A stretch of 43,565 nt of DNA from Brevundimonas sp. UBA5866 (GCF_002432125.1 NZ_DJFS01000026.1:1-43565), one strand, 5' to 3'. Shown: positions 23,391 through 32,355, counted from the first letter of the stretch. Numbers and translations are program-made. Notes: generated by a model from the sequence alone, not told the origin.

Positions 23391-24836
23391 CTACTGCGTG
23401 CGCATGGCCCCCAGGAAGGACTTCCACGACAGCTTGGCATCGGACATGGCACCGGCGCGGAACGCACGCCCCGACAGCCACATCATCAGCGCTGCAAACA
23501 GGAACATAACGACCAGACTGCCCACGACCTCGACCATAGGCGGCTGGCTGGGCGCACGGGCCGACATGATGAAGGGCGTGAACGGCGGAATGAAGCTGAA
23601 CACCTTCAGCAGCATCGCATCCGGAGAACGCATCGCCATCTGCACAAACAGCAGCGGGACGATCATCGCCATCATGACCGGCCCCATCAGGGTCTGCGCA
23701 TCGCGCGGCGTTTCGCAGAAGGCACCGATGGCGGCAAACAGCACCGCGTACATCAGATAGCCCCCCACCAGATAGAGCAGCAGATACAGCCACAAACCGT
23801 TCGCCAGCATGACGGAACCGATATCGCGCGCCACATCCGGCAGGGCGATCGTCAGGCCAACGGCACTGATCAGACCCCATCCCCCCATAACCGTCAGGGT
23901 CAGGACCGCCACGCCCAGCACCTTGCCCACCAAAAGCTCGGTCGGCGTCACCGAGGACAGCAGAACTTCGAGGATTTTGTTGGATTTCTCCTCCATCACC
24001 CCGTTCATCAGCATGCTGGCCCCCGTCAGGATCAACGACCACATCAGGAAGCCGCAGATCACCCCGATAAACGCCGGCAGACGGTCGCGCAGACTGACCT
24101 CACCGCCCGATGCCGCGCGCGGCGACAGGAAGGTCACCTCCGGACGGAATTCCTCTACGGCCCGGATCAGATCGGTATCCACACCGTTGGCGGTGAACAC
24201 ACGGTTTTGGTTCACCTCGCTCAGCGCCTCACGGATTTTGGATTCCATATCCACATCGGATGCGCGACGCGACCAGATACGGGCGGACGGAACTCCGCCC
24301 TTCTCGTCCAGGATCACCACCGTCGAGAGCTTGCGCCCTTCGATCAGTTCGTCACTCTCCAGCCATTTACGCGCCAGAGCGTCACGCGCCGCGGGCGTCG
24401 ATGCCGCCGCCAGATCGGCGGGAGCCTTGACCTCCAGGGTTTGTTGACGCGGAGGTTTGAAGCTGGCGGCCGCGCGCGGGGCAACCTTTTGAAGCTGGGC
24501 ATAGCCCGCTTCATAGCCACCGGACACAACCGCGGCACGGACGCTGTCGCGGCCCTGCAGACCGCCCTCACCGACCGCGGCGATAGACAGGGCGGCATTG
24601 GTCGCACGGGCATGGTCGGCCTCAAGGACCCTGCGTACGCTGTCGGCCAGCGACGAAGACGGCGCAGACTCGTCCAGCAGTACATACTGCTGCACAGGCT
24701 CGGCCCGTTTCAGCATCGATGGCATAAAGCCGCCCAGTACCGCGAAGAACGGCAGGCTGAGCAAAGACAGCCAAAAGCCTACGGTCTTCACATAGGCCAT
24801 GATTTCGCGCTGGGCGATCAAAAGGGCGCGGTTCAT
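23391..24836 (-). CDS. ABC-2 type permease (NatB-like)
   Basis: This 481-residue permease belongs to the ABC-2/NatB group. A first transmembrane helix near 20-35 is followed by a periplasmic domain of about 200 residues, then five or six helices from about 260 to 460 (for example FIGVICGFLMWSLILTGASM). The motif EEKSNKILEVLLSS between helices is typical of NatB-like exporters. NatAB of Bacillus exports sodium, but many relatives carry other substrates, so the cargo is unknown. Its ATG overlaps the ATPase stop by four bases. A clear terminator follows. Confidence 0.9.
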   Translation of the reverse strand: MNRALLIAQREIMAYVKTVGFWLSLLSLPFFAVLGGFMPSMLKRAEPVQQYVLLDESAPSSSLADSVRRVLEADHARATNAALSIAAVGEGGLQGRDSVRAAVVSGGYEAGYAQLQKVAPRAAASFKPPRQQTLEVKAPADLAAASTPAARDALARKWLESDELIEGRKLSTVVILDEKGGVPSARIWSRRASDVDMESKIREALSEVNQNRVFTANGVDTDLIRAVEEFRPEVTFLSPRAASGGEVSLRDRLPAFIGVICGFLMWSLILTGASMLMNGVMEEKSNKILEVLLSSVTPTELLVGKVLGVAVLTLTVMGGWGLISAVGLTIALPDVARDIGSVMLANGLWLYLLLYLVGGYLMYAVLFAAIGAFCETPRDAQTLMGPVMMAMIVPLLFVQMAMRSPDAMLLKVFSFIPPFTPFIMSARAPSQPPMVEVVGSLVVMFLFAALMMWLSGRAFRAGAMSDAKLSWKSFLGAMRTQ

Positions 24837-25804
24837 CGGCCTGCCTCCTTCACTGCACCTTCAAGCCCCTGTTGTCTCTGATCGTCATCCGGATTGTCAC
24901 CGGTCAGTGCGATGAAGGCATCATGCAGAGACGGCTCCTTGAGCTGGAAGCGTCGCAGGTCGAGATTGGACATGAATGCAGTGCGCAGGGTCTGCTGCAC
25001 ATCGGCATTGGCCGCCAGCCGCACGCGGATGTTGCGCAGTTCCCCGTCGTATTCGAGTTGGTCGATACCCGCCACACCCGGCAGGGCCGCGATGGCGGTA
25101 GGGTCAACCGCCCCCTCGACTTCCAGATAGCGCGGCGACGTGGCCCTCGCCTCGTCTACCGTGCCTTCAAAGGCTTTCCGGCCACGGGCCAGCAACACAA
25201 CCTTGTCGCACAGTCGCTCGGCATGCTGCATGACGTGGGTCGAGAACAGCACCGTGGCACCGTTTTCCGCCAGCGAGCGGATCATGGCCTCCAGACCTTG
25301 CTGGTTCATCGGGTCCAGACCCGAGAAGGGTTCGTCCAGGATCACGAATTCCGGATGATGCACCACGGATGCGATCAATTGGACCTTCTGGGCCATGCCC
25401 TTGGAGAGGTCCTTCATCTTTTTCTTCTGGGCTTCGCCGAGGCCCATTTTTTCCAACATATCGATGGCGCGCTTACGCCCCTCGCCTGTCGGCAAGCCTT
25501 TGAGTGAGCCCAGATAGGAAATGGCCTCGACAGGCGTCATTTTCTTATAGAGGCCGCGCTCCTCGGGCAGGAAACCGATACGGTCGCGAACCTTGCGCCC
25601 ATCGTCCGCCCCCAGGATTTCGATCTGTCCGGAACTGACGCCCTGCAAACCCAGGATCATTCGGATCGTCGAGGTTTTACCCGCACCATTCGGTCCCAAA
25701 AAACCGCAGATCAAGCCGCGTTCAACCTCGAAACTCAGTGACTGTACGGCTTGAAAACCGCCGTAGTTCTTACTGACGTCGGACAGTCTGAGGACGGTCG
25801 ACAT
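24833..25804 (-). CDS. ABC transporter ATPase (NatA-like, DUF4162 tail)
   Basis: This 323-residue ATPase powers the adjacent permease. Walker A (GPNGAGKT) is at 37-44, the signature reads LSKGMAQKVQ instead of LSGGQ, which is usual for NatA-type exporters, and Walker B is FVILDEPFSGLDP. The last 90 residues form a DUF4162-like domain. The ATG at 25804 is chosen because GGGAGGA lies three bases before it; an upstream in-frame start at 25822 has no site. The ATGA overlap with the permease gene shows a two-gene operon. Confidence 0.93.
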   Translation of the reverse strand: MSTVLRLSDVSKNYGGFQAVQSLSFEVERGLICGFLGPNGAGKTSTIRMILGLQGVSSGQIEILGADDGRKVRDRIGFLPEERGLYKKMTPVEAISYLGSLKGLPTGEGRKRAIDMLEKMGLGEAQKKKMKDLSKGMAQKVQLIASVVHHPEFVILDEPFSGLDPMNQQGLEAMIRSLAENGATVLFSTHVMQHAERLCDKVVLLARGRKAFEGTVDEARATSPRYLEVEGAVDPTAIAALPGVAGIDQLEYDGELRNIRVRLAANADVQQTLRTAFMSNLDLRRFQLKEPSLHDAFIALTGDNPDDDQRQQGLEGAVKEAGR

Positions 25805-25928
25805 ACTTCCTCCCAATGCCAAATGGCCATTGCCTAGCAGTCACGGAAATCCCTCCCGTGTGCAAGAGTGCAATGGCCGCAGGGACATGCGGGAGGCGAC
25901 GGGCACCTCCCGTATTAAAGTCAGCAAC

Positions 25929-27731
25929 TTAGAATGCGTAGGAAAGCCGCACGCCGCCGAGGTGACTGTTGAAGTCACTGCCGAAGCGGCCGTTGTAGCC
26001 CACGCCGACGCTGAGGTTTTCACCGATACGTCCCGACAAACCGACCGACACAATGCCCTGTGAGCCGTATGGCAGGTCCACGGACTGGGCCAGGACCTTT
26101 GCCGTATTGCCCTGAATGCCGGTGCGCATGTCTTCGCTGCTGTCGCTCAAGCTATCGCGCCAACCGCCTTCGATGAAGAACTGCACGCGTTCGGTGCCGT
26201 GCTCGAGACGAAGGGCGACCTCTCCGGTAATGGCTTCCAGTCTGCGGCTCTGATAGGCGTAGTCCGCCACAGGTCCGGCCTCGAAGAAGCTGTCCACCGA
26301 GGTGTTCACCCAGGCCACGGCCACACGGGGCGAGATCCCCATCCGGCCCTGTTCGAACCACATCCCGCCCTGTGCGCGCGCACCATAGGATTTGCCGCGC
26401 GTGCTGGAGTTGTGAACCAGAGGAGCCAGTGCGGTCATGCGCTGGACATTGTTGTAATCGTCCTGCGCCGCCCCGGCTGCCACGTTGACGAAGGCTCGCT
26501 CCGAGCGCCACCCGCCGTAGACATCGAGGCTGAAGTTATCGATGTCGGCCTTGACGATGCCCGCATCCAGCTCTGACTGGCGGATGCCACCGGCCAGACC
26601 GAAGCGCAGGGTCTCATTGCCCGTTTCCAGCGCCAGACGTGCACCGTAGCCGTCCGTTTTGGTTTCCTCGATTGCGCCGCGCGCATCCGTCTTGGCCGTG
26701 CTGGCCAGTGCGGACAGGCTCAGACGCGTGCCCTCGCCCCATGCATCGCGGGTGGACAGTTCACGGGTGGCAGAGTCCAGATCGTCCTCGCGGTGACGCC
26801 ACGACGTCTCGCCCAGCACAGCCATGCGTGAGCCCGCCGTGCCGTAATAGATGTAGTCATTCACCATGCTGGCGATGATGGAGTGGCCCTTGGTCGTCGG
26901 GTGAACGCCGTCGAAATAGAAATATTCGCCGGGGTTCGAACAGACGGTCACACCGTTGAAACAGGCCTGTGTGGCGTTGCGGATGCCGAACGCCTCGGGA
27001 TTGGCGCTCAGGGCATCGCCGGCGGTGAACAGGTCCACCTGGATGATGTTCGCGCCGGGATTGGACGAGGCGACCGAAGCCAGATTGTTGTAAAGTGCCG
27101 TGTTGAAGGTGGTGACCGCAAAGTCAGCCAGCGGTGCGGCGGCAGTGCCGCGGAACTGCGGCGTGACGCTGAGGCGCGGCAGGTTGGTAACGACAATCGT
27201 CCCCGCTCCGGCCTGGGCGACCGCCCCGACCAGTCCAGAAATATCGCTGGCCGCCGAGCGCGAGGTCACAGCGATGGTGCCGGTCGGATTGGCCGAGGCC
27301 CCCGCTACGGGCAGGCCCTGGAAGATGTTGTTGGCCCCGCCCAGAACACTGACCAGATCACCGGCACCGAAACGGCCACCGCGCGACACATAGCTGGCCA
27401 GTTGCAGTTGCATGCCCAACGGCGCGGCCTGACTGTCGGTGCGGGCACCGCCAAAGGCCAGGTTGATGCTGCCGGTGACAGGGCCGTTGAAGTTGGCCGC
27501 CGTAAAGCCCAGTTGCTCGGCGAAGGTACGGCCATCCGAAAAGCGTCCCTGCCAATACGGTGGCGAGGCCGGCTGCGCACCGTTGGTTGCCCCGTACAGG
27601 TTGCCATTGTCGGAGAGACTGTCCCCGAACACGACCAAACGGTCATAGGTCTGTGCCGAAGCCGACCCCGCAATGGCGACAAGCGCCACAGCCAGAGCCG
27701 TCGATGCGGCCCCCGTCATCAATGCCTTCAT
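25929..27731 (-). CDS. GDSL autotransporter esterase
   Basis: This 600-residue surface esterase resembles EstA. The signal peptide (residues 1-26, cleavage SASA-Q) is followed by an SGNH hydrolase passenger with Ser38 in VFGDSLSDNGN, the GGANN oxyanion Asn, and the DGVHPTTKGH block carrying the catalytic Asp and His. Residues about 320-600 form the autotransporter beta-barrel, ending in the outer-membrane signal LSYAF with a terminal Phe. It should hydrolyse acyl esters while anchored in the outer membrane. GGGAGGA precedes the ATG. The gene stands alone upstream of the ABC exporter, with a possible weak hairpin after the stop. Confidence 0.93.
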   Translation of the reverse strand: MKALMTGAASTALAVALVAIAGSASAQTYDRLVVFGDSLSDNGNLYGATNGAQPASPPYWQGRFSDGRTFAEQLGFTAANFNGPVTGSINLAFGGARTDSQAAPLGMQLQLASYVSRGGRFGAGDLVSVLGGANNIFQGLPVAGASANPTGTIAVTSRSAASDISGLVGAVAQAGAGTIVVTNLPRLSVTPQFRGTAAAPLADFAVTTFNTALYNNLASVASSNPGANIIQVDLFTAGDALSANPEAFGIRNATQACFNGVTVCSNPGEYFYFDGVHPTTKGHSIIASMVNDYIYYGTAGSRMAVLGETSWRHREDDLDSATRELSTRDAWGEGTRLSLSALASTAKTDARGAIEETKTDGYGARLALETGNETLRFGLAGGIRQSELDAGIVKADIDNFSLDVYGGWRSERAFVNVAAGAAQDDYNNVQRMTALAPLVHNSSTRGKSYGARAQGGMWFEQGRMGISPRVAVAWVNTSVDSFFEAGPVADYAYQSRRLEAITGEVALRLEHGTERVQFFIEGGWRDSLSDSSEDMRTGIQGNTAKVLAQSVDLPYGSQGIVSVGLSGRIGENLSVGVGYNGRFGSDFNSHLGGVRLSYAF

Positions 27732-27857
27732 AAGCTATCCTCCCGTCAGCCATCGGAACGTGACTGTTAACAAGGGAGGATGCGCCCGTTTGACGCGATT
27801 ACAATACGCCGTTCGGCCAAAATCACCGTGATCGGCGATTTCGGGCCGCAACGGGCA

Positions 27858-29771
27858 TTAGTGCAACATGCGGAATTTGACCGTGCCGGGGATGTGTCTG
27901 AGCTTCTTCACCGCCTCGAGGTCATAGCCACGGTCCACGTCGATGATGACATAGCCGGTGCGCTCGTCGGTCTTGAGATGCTGACCGAGGATGTTCAATC
28001 CGGCTTCGGAAAGGCCTTTGTTCAGCTCGGCCAGAACACCCGGCTGGTTCTTGTGGATGTGCAGCAGGCGGTGGGCGCGCGTCACCTCGGCCAGTTGAAC
28101 ATTCGGCAGGTTGACGCAGAAGGTCGTGTCCCCGCGGTTCAGGTAGTTCAACAGGCGCTCGGCGGCGAACTCTGCGATGGCTTCCTGCGCCTCTTCGGTC
28201 GAGCCGCCGACGTGCGGGGTCAGGATGACCTTGCTCAAGCCAATCAGCGGGCTTTCGAACGGATCGGCGTTGGTGCGCGGTTCCTCCGGGAAGACGTCCA
28301 CGGCCGCACCGCCCAGCTTGCCCGACTTCATGGCCTCGGCCAGAGCATCGACATCGACGATATGACCACGTGCGAGGTTCAGGAACAGGGCGCCGTCCTT
28401 CATTCTGGCGAACTGTTCGCGGCCAAAGATGTTGGTGTTTTCCTTGCGGCCATCGACGTGCAGCGTGACGACATCGGCCTCGGCCAACAGGTCGTCCAGC
28501 TTGCGGACGCGGCGGGCGTTACCCAGCGCCAGACGCTCGTTCAGATCATAGAACAGCACGCGCATGCCAAGGTTTTCGGCCAGCACCGACAGCTGGCTGC
28601 CGATGGCACCATAGCCGATGATGCCCAGCGTCTTGCCGCGCACTTCGCGTGAGCCGGTCGCCGATTTGTTCCACACGCCCTGATGCATCTGGCGCGACTT
28701 GTCGGCCACGTCGCGCATCATCACGACCATCAGACCCAGCGCCAGTTCCACAACCGAGCGGGTGTTGGAATAAGGGGCGTTGAACACCGCCACGCCCTTG
28801 TCGGCACAGGCATCCAGATCGATCTGGTTGGTGCCGATGCAGAAGGCCGCCACCGCCATCAGGCGGTCGGCATGTTCCAGAACCCGCTTGGTCACCGTGG
28901 TCTTGGAGCGGATGCCCAGAACGTGGACACCCTTGATCGCGGCGATTAGGTCATCCTCGTCCAGAGCGCCCTTCATCGTTTCGACCGTATAACCGGCCTC
29001 TTCCAGACGCTCGACGGCGGCGGGGTGGATGTTTTCCAGCAACAGCATCTTTATGCGGTTGCGCGGATACGACCAACGCCCCGGCACGCCCTCGGCATAC
29101 AGGACTTCGTCCAGCGAGGAGACGACGGCATCCGCCACCCCGACAACCTTCTCGCGGCGGACCACTTCGGTAAAGGCGTAGAAACGGTCGGCAGCACCGG
29201 CCAGTTTGACCTCGGCATCGTTCCAGCCATCACCGACGATGACGACGGGACCTTCCAGATCCAGCGATTTGATGACGGTCGGCTTGCCGTTTTCGCGGGC
29301 CAGGGGGGTGGCTTCATTGACGCCGGTGACGCGGCCGTCCGCATCGTAAACCAGCTCATTGGCCAGCACATGGTCCGGTGCCAGCCCCAAACGCTGTGCC
29401 AGCGGGGCGATGATCTCGGTAAAACCGCCCGACAGGATGTAGATGCGCTCGGCATTGCGCTCGAAGAAATCGACGTTGCGGCGGATGGAGGTCGAGGCCT
29501 CGTCCAGAATACGGTCGGCCAGAGCCTCGACATGCTCGCGGCGCAGGCCCAGCAGGGCCAGGCGTTGTTGCAGCGCATCGCCAAAACCCAGCTCGCCACT
29601 CATGGCCTTGTCGGTGAGTTCGGCGATCCTGGCCTTTCGCTCTTCAACATCCGGCGCAGAAGCCAGCGAAAGCTCCGCCAGAGCTTCCAAAGTCTCGATC
29701 CGGACCAGAGTCGAATCGAAATCGAACACGAATACGGGCGAAGCAGCATTGGGCGAGGTCATGCGCCGCAA
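27858..29771 (-). CDS. Fused phosphoserine phosphatase / phosphoglycerate dehydrogenase
   Basis: This 637-residue protein joins the last and first enzymes of serine synthesis. Residues about 12-220 are an HAD phosphatase of SerB type: FDFDSTL nucleophile motif, YILSGGF with the Ser of motif II, a Lys in GKPTVIK, and VGDGWNDAE. Residues about 235-637 are an E. coli-type SerA: AFCIGTNQ and NTRSVVELALG, NAD-binding IGYGAIGS followed by FYD, catalytic Arg in LARGHIVD, Glu in FPEEP, His in TPHVGGST. A C-terminal ACT domain (HIHKNQPGVLAELN) gives feedback binding of serine. The start may be the TTG at 29771, behind AAGG at good spacing, or the ATG at 29762. The middle enzyme SerC is not in the window. 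Both halves keep their catalytic residues. Confidence 0.92.
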   Translation of the reverse strand: MRRMTSPNAASPVFVFDFDSTLVRIETLEALAELSLASAPDVEERKARIAELTDKAMSGELGFGDALQQRLALLGLRREHVEALADRILDEASTSIRRNVDFFERNAERIYILSGGFTEIIAPLAQRLGLAPDHVLANELVYDADGRVTGVNEATPLARENGKPTVIKSLDLEGPVVIVGDGWNDAEVKLAGAADRFYAFTEVVRREKVVGVADAVVSSLDEVLYAEGVPGRWSYPRNRIKMLLLENIHPAAVERLEEAGYTVETMKGALDEDDLIAAIKGVHVLGIRSKTTVTKRVLEHADRLMAVAAFCIGTNQIDLDACADKGVAVFNAPYSNTRSVVELALGLMVVMMRDVADKSRQMHQGVWNKSATGSREVRGKTLGIIGYGAIGSQLSVLAENLGMRVLFYDLNERLALGNARRVRKLDDLLAEADVVTLHVDGRKENTNIFGREQFARMKDGALFLNLARGHIVDVDALAEAMKSGKLGGAAVDVFPEEPRTNADPFESPLIGLSKVILTPHVGGSTEEAQEAIAEFAAERLLNYLNRGDTTFCVNLPNVQLAEVTRAHRLLHIHKNQPGVLAELNKGLSEAGLNILGQHLKTDERTGYVIIDVDRGYDLEAVKKLRHIPGTVKFRMLH

Positions 29772-29797
29772 CTAGCCCACCTTCGCAGTTGCAGCAA

Positions 29798-29821
29798 TAA
29801 AAAGGGGGGCCGAAGCCCCCC
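29798..29821 (-). terminator. Hairpin terminator of the 11-residue-repeat protein gene
   Basis: GGGGGGC and GCCCCCC with a CGAA tetraloop; the AATAAAAA on the left gives a T run on the minus strand. It separates this gene from the downstream SerB-SerA gene. Confidence 0.85.
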
Positions 29822-29858
29822 GCGACGCATGAATTTTCCAAAACGTCGCTTTTTGCCC

Positions 29859-30428
29859 TCACTCGCCGTTGAGCTTGCGATTCTCGAAGGCGATGGCACC
29901 GATGGCGGCGGCGATCAGGCCCACCGTCAGCAGGGCCGCACCCTCGCGGGCGTGGTCGCTGGCAAAGTCACGGGCCGTTTCCGCAGCCTGACGGGCCGAG
30001 CCCATGACCTTTTTACGCTTGTGACGGCGACGGCGGTCATGGCGCCAGGTGTCAAAGCGGTCGCGCGCCTCGTCGGCAAAATCCAGCGCACGATCCTTGG
30101 CGCGGCTGCCGAAGTCACGGGCACGGTCGCCGATGTCGTGGCCCAGGTCATAGGCACGGTCCCGTGTGGTGTCGGCGACATCCTGTGCATCGTCGCGCAC
30201 ACGGCGGCCAAAGGTGCCGAGTCGATCCGCCAGGCCCAGTTCCTCGGCCCACTGGCGCGGGCTCAGACGGTCCTTGATCACTTCATAGCGGCGCGGGCCC
30301 GTACGCTGGCGCAGGAACAGGGTTGCGAAACCCACACCCGCCAGCACGGCAATTGTACCGCCGACAATACCGGGATGCTTGCGAACTTCCGCGACCAGAT
30401 CATCGACCAGATTGCTATCCTCGAACAT
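29859..30428 (-). CDS. Membrane protein with 11-residue amphipathic repeats
   Basis: This 189-residue protein matches no family I can name. A transmembrane helix lies at about 21-39 (IVGGTIAVLAGVGFATLFL) and another at 164-181 (AALLTVGLIAAAIGAIA). Between them, residues 79-133 are five exact-length 11-residue repeats, four of them starting with Asp-Arg: DDAQDVADTTR, DRAYDLGHDIG, DRARDFGSRAK, DRALDFADEAR, DRFDTWRHDRR. An Arg/Lys-rich stretch follows at 132-140. Such 11-mer repeats form extended amphipathic helices that lie on membranes, as in LEA group 3 and YtxH-like proteins. The ATG at 30428 has AGAAGG five bases upstream. It is divergent from hslO. A role in envelope stress is only a guess. 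Confidence 0.7.
   Translation of the reverse strand: MFEDSNLVDDLVAEVRKHPGIVGGTIAVLAGVGFATLFLRQRTGPRRYEVIKDRLSPRQWAEELGLADRLGTFGRRVRDDAQDVADTTRDRAYDLGHDIGDRARDFGSRAKDRALDFADEARDRFDTWRHDRRRRHKRKKVMGSARQAAETARDFASDHAREGAALLTVGLIAAAIGAIAFENRKLNGE
30030..30194 (-). repeat. Five tandem 33-bp protein repeats (11-residue units)
   Basis: The repeat block encodes residues 79-133 of the membrane protein. Units share D-R-a-x-D-(L/F)-x-x-x-x-x spacing, but the DNA has diverged, so the periodicity is preserved at protein level rather than by recent duplication. Confidence 0.7.
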
Positions 30429-30540
30429 GTCTACCTTCTGCTGTGCAATGGGGGTCAATGAACATCAGCGGTTGCTGAGCCCAAGAGTTCCCGTTTTTCA
30501 TAGGCTGCCTGCCCTGCAAATGCAGGCACAATGGCCGTAC

Positions 30541-30572
30541 CCCTTACAAAACGCCCCCCGCGTCCCTATGTT
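30541..30572 (+). promoter_or_regulatory. Candidate heat-shock (sigma-32) promoter of hslO
   Basis: CCCTTACA and CCCTATGTT are separated by 15 bases, resembling the sigma-32 pattern CCCTTGAA-N13-17-CCCCATNTA. The predicted transcription start lies about 30 bases before the GTG start of hslO. The match is imperfect and no assay supports it. Confidence 0.45.
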
Positions 30573-30610
30573 GCGCGGCTTCAAGACTTTCAGTGTTTTC
30601 AGGAACCAAA

Positions 30611-31558
30611 GTGACCGACGTTACCGCCCCTATCAATGCCCTGCATGATGATCTGGCCGCGGCTTTCCAGATCGACGGCTGGCCGGTGCGCGGCCGTCTG
30701 GTTCGGATGGGCAAGGCTATCGACACCATTCTGTCGTCGCACGACTATCCAGCCCCTGTCGCCAACCTGCTCGGCGAAGCCTGCGCGCTGGCCGCTCTGG
30801 TCGGCTCGGCGCTGAAGTTTGAAGGCCGCCTGCTGGTTCAGGCCCAAGGCGACGGCCCCGTGCGCTATGTGCTGGCCGATTACGGCACGGACGGCACCAT
30901 GCGCGGCTTATGCCGCTATGACGAAGGTGAACTGGCCGCCGCTTGCGAAAAGAACGCCCGCCCCGGTGCCGAAGAGCTGCTGGGCAAGGGCATCTTCATC
31001 ATGACGCTGGACCGCGGTCCGGACTTCGAGCGTACGCAGGGCATGACCCCCATCGAGGGTGACAGCCTGTCGTCGTGCGCCGAGCACTATTTCGTGCAGT
31101 CCGAACAGATCCCGACCAAGGTGAACCTCGCTGTGGGCCAGATCACCACCGACGAAGGCACCCAATGGCGTGCCGGTGGCGCACTGATCCAGGTCATCGC
31201 CGGGGACGAAGCCCGCGGTTCGACCGAGGAAGTGTGGGAGCGCACCCGCGCCCTGTTCGCGACCCTGACCGACGACGAGCTGGTCGATCCGACCATCACG
31301 CCCGAGACCCTGCTCTATCGCCTGTTCCACGAGGACGGCGTGCGTCTGGAAGGCCCGACCCCGCTGGTCGCCCACTGCCGCTGCTCGCGCGAGCGTATCG
31401 TCACCGTGCTTCAGTCCTTCTCGGAAGAAGACCGTAACGACATGCTGGAAGACGACGGCAAGATCCACGCGAACTGCGAATACTGCTCGACCGACTACAT
31501 CATCGACCCGAGCGAAGTGGTGGCCGCCGACGCGGACGCCGCCGCCAGCCGCCACTAA
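30611..31558 (+). CDS. hslO: Redox-regulated chaperone Hsp33
   Basis: This 315-residue chaperone is activated by oxidation, when its zinc-bound cysteines form disulfides and the C-terminus unfolds to hold damaged proteins. The C-terminal zinc motif is complete: CRC (HCRCSRER) and CEYC (NCEYCSTDY), in place of the common CxC plus CxxC arrangement. The N-terminal half is the Hsp33 fold (RLVRMG, LLGEACALAALVGSALKF). The GTG at 30611 is chosen because AGGA lies six bases before it; an ATG at 30593 would lie inside the predicted leader. A strong bidirectional hairpin follows. Confidence 0.95.
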   Translation: MTDVTAPINALHDDLAAAFQIDGWPVRGRLVRMGKAIDTILSSHDYPAPVANLLGEACALAALVGSALKFEGRLLVQAQGDGPVRYVLADYGTDGTMRGLCRYDEGELAAACEKNARPGAEELLGKGIFIMTLDRGPDFERTQGMTPIEGDSLSSCAEHYFVQSEQIPTKVNLAVGQITTDEGTQWRAGGALIQVIAGDEARGSTEEVWERTRALFATLTDDELVDPTITPETLLYRLFHEDGVRLEGPTPLVAHCRCSRERIVTVLQSFSEEDRNDMLEDDGKIHANCEYCSTDYIIDPSEVVAADADAAASRH

Positions 31559-31573
31559 GGCTGTCGCATAAAC

Positions 31574-31610
31574 AAAAAGGGCGCTGCGGCTTCGGCCACA
31601 GCGCCCTTTT
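31574..31610. terminator. Bidirectional terminator between hslO and phoB
   Basis: GGGCGCTG and CAGCGCCC form an eight-pair stem with further pairing in the loop, followed by TTTTCTT on the right and preceded by AAAAA on the left. Confidence 0.85.
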
Positions 31611-31625
31611 CTTATGTCTGCTCGG

Positions 31626-32315
31626 TCAGTTGTTCAGATCGAGCGAGTAGCCCGCCGAACGGACGGTACGGATCGGGTTGACCGTGCCGTCCACGTTCAG
31701 CGCCTTGCGCAGGCGGCCGACGTGGACATCCACGGTGCGGGCCTCGACATAGACGTCCGAGCCCCAGACGGCGTCCAGAAGCTGTTCGCGGCTGAACACG
31801 CGGCCGGGGTGTTTCAGGAAGTGGTCCAGCAGGCGGAACTCTGTCGGGCCGAGGTGGACCTCCTTGCCCGCGCGGCTGACGCGGTGGGCCACACGGTCCA
31901 TAACAATGTCGGCGTGGTTCACACGGTCATCGGCCAGACCGGGGCGCAGACGGCGCAGAACGGCCCGCATGCGCGCCGTCAGCTCGGTCATCGAGAACGG
32001 TTTGGTCATATAGTCGTCCGCGCCGGTATCGAGGCCGCGAACGCGATCCGTCTCCTCGCCCCTTGCCGTCAGCATGATGATCGGCAGGTTGCGCGTCTCG
32101 GCCTTGGCGCGGATGCGGCGGCACAGTTCGATGCCCGACAGCTTGGGCAGCATCCAGTCCAGAAGCACCAGATCGGGCTGGCGCTCCTCGATCAACAACC
32201 AGCCCTCCTCGCCGTCTCCGGCGACAGCGACCTCATAGCCTTCCTTCTCCAGATTGTACTGAAGAAGGGTGGACAGGGCGTCCTCGTCTTCCAACACCAG
32301 TATGTAGGGCTGCAT
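31626..32315 (-). CDS. phoB: Phosphate regulon response regulator PhoB
   Basis: This 229-residue OmpR-type response regulator activates phosphate-starvation genes. The receiver domain has Asp53 in LVLLDWMLP, the acidic pair in VLEDED, and Lys in MTKPF. The C-terminal winged helix contains LGPTEFRLLDHFLKHPGRVF and RTVDVHVGRLRKAL, the PhoB-type recognition region. GGAGA lies seven bases before the ATG. It is the distal gene of the pstC-pstA-pstB-phoU-phoB series, and its cognate kinase PhoR is at the other end. Confidence 0.97.
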   Translation of the reverse strand: MQPYILVLEDEDALSTLLQYNLEKEGYEVAVAGDGEEGWLLIEERQPDLVLLDWMLPKLSGIELCRRIRAKAETRNLPIIMLTARGEETDRVRGLDTGADDYMTKPFSMTELTARMRAVLRRLRPGLADDRVNHADIVMDRVAHRVSRAGKEVHLGPTEFRLLDHFLKHPGRVFSREQLLDAVWGSDVYVEARTVDVHVGRLRKALNVDGTVNPIRTVRSAGYSLDLNN

Positions 32316-32355
32316 GGCTGGCTCTCCGGTTCTGAGACGTCAGTTCAACGGTCTA

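Noticed and set aside
25887..25914. CGGGAGG/CCTCCCG hairpin after the autotransporter as terminator
   Set aside because: A seven-pair stem exists, but there is no T run on the minus strand, so I could not call it.
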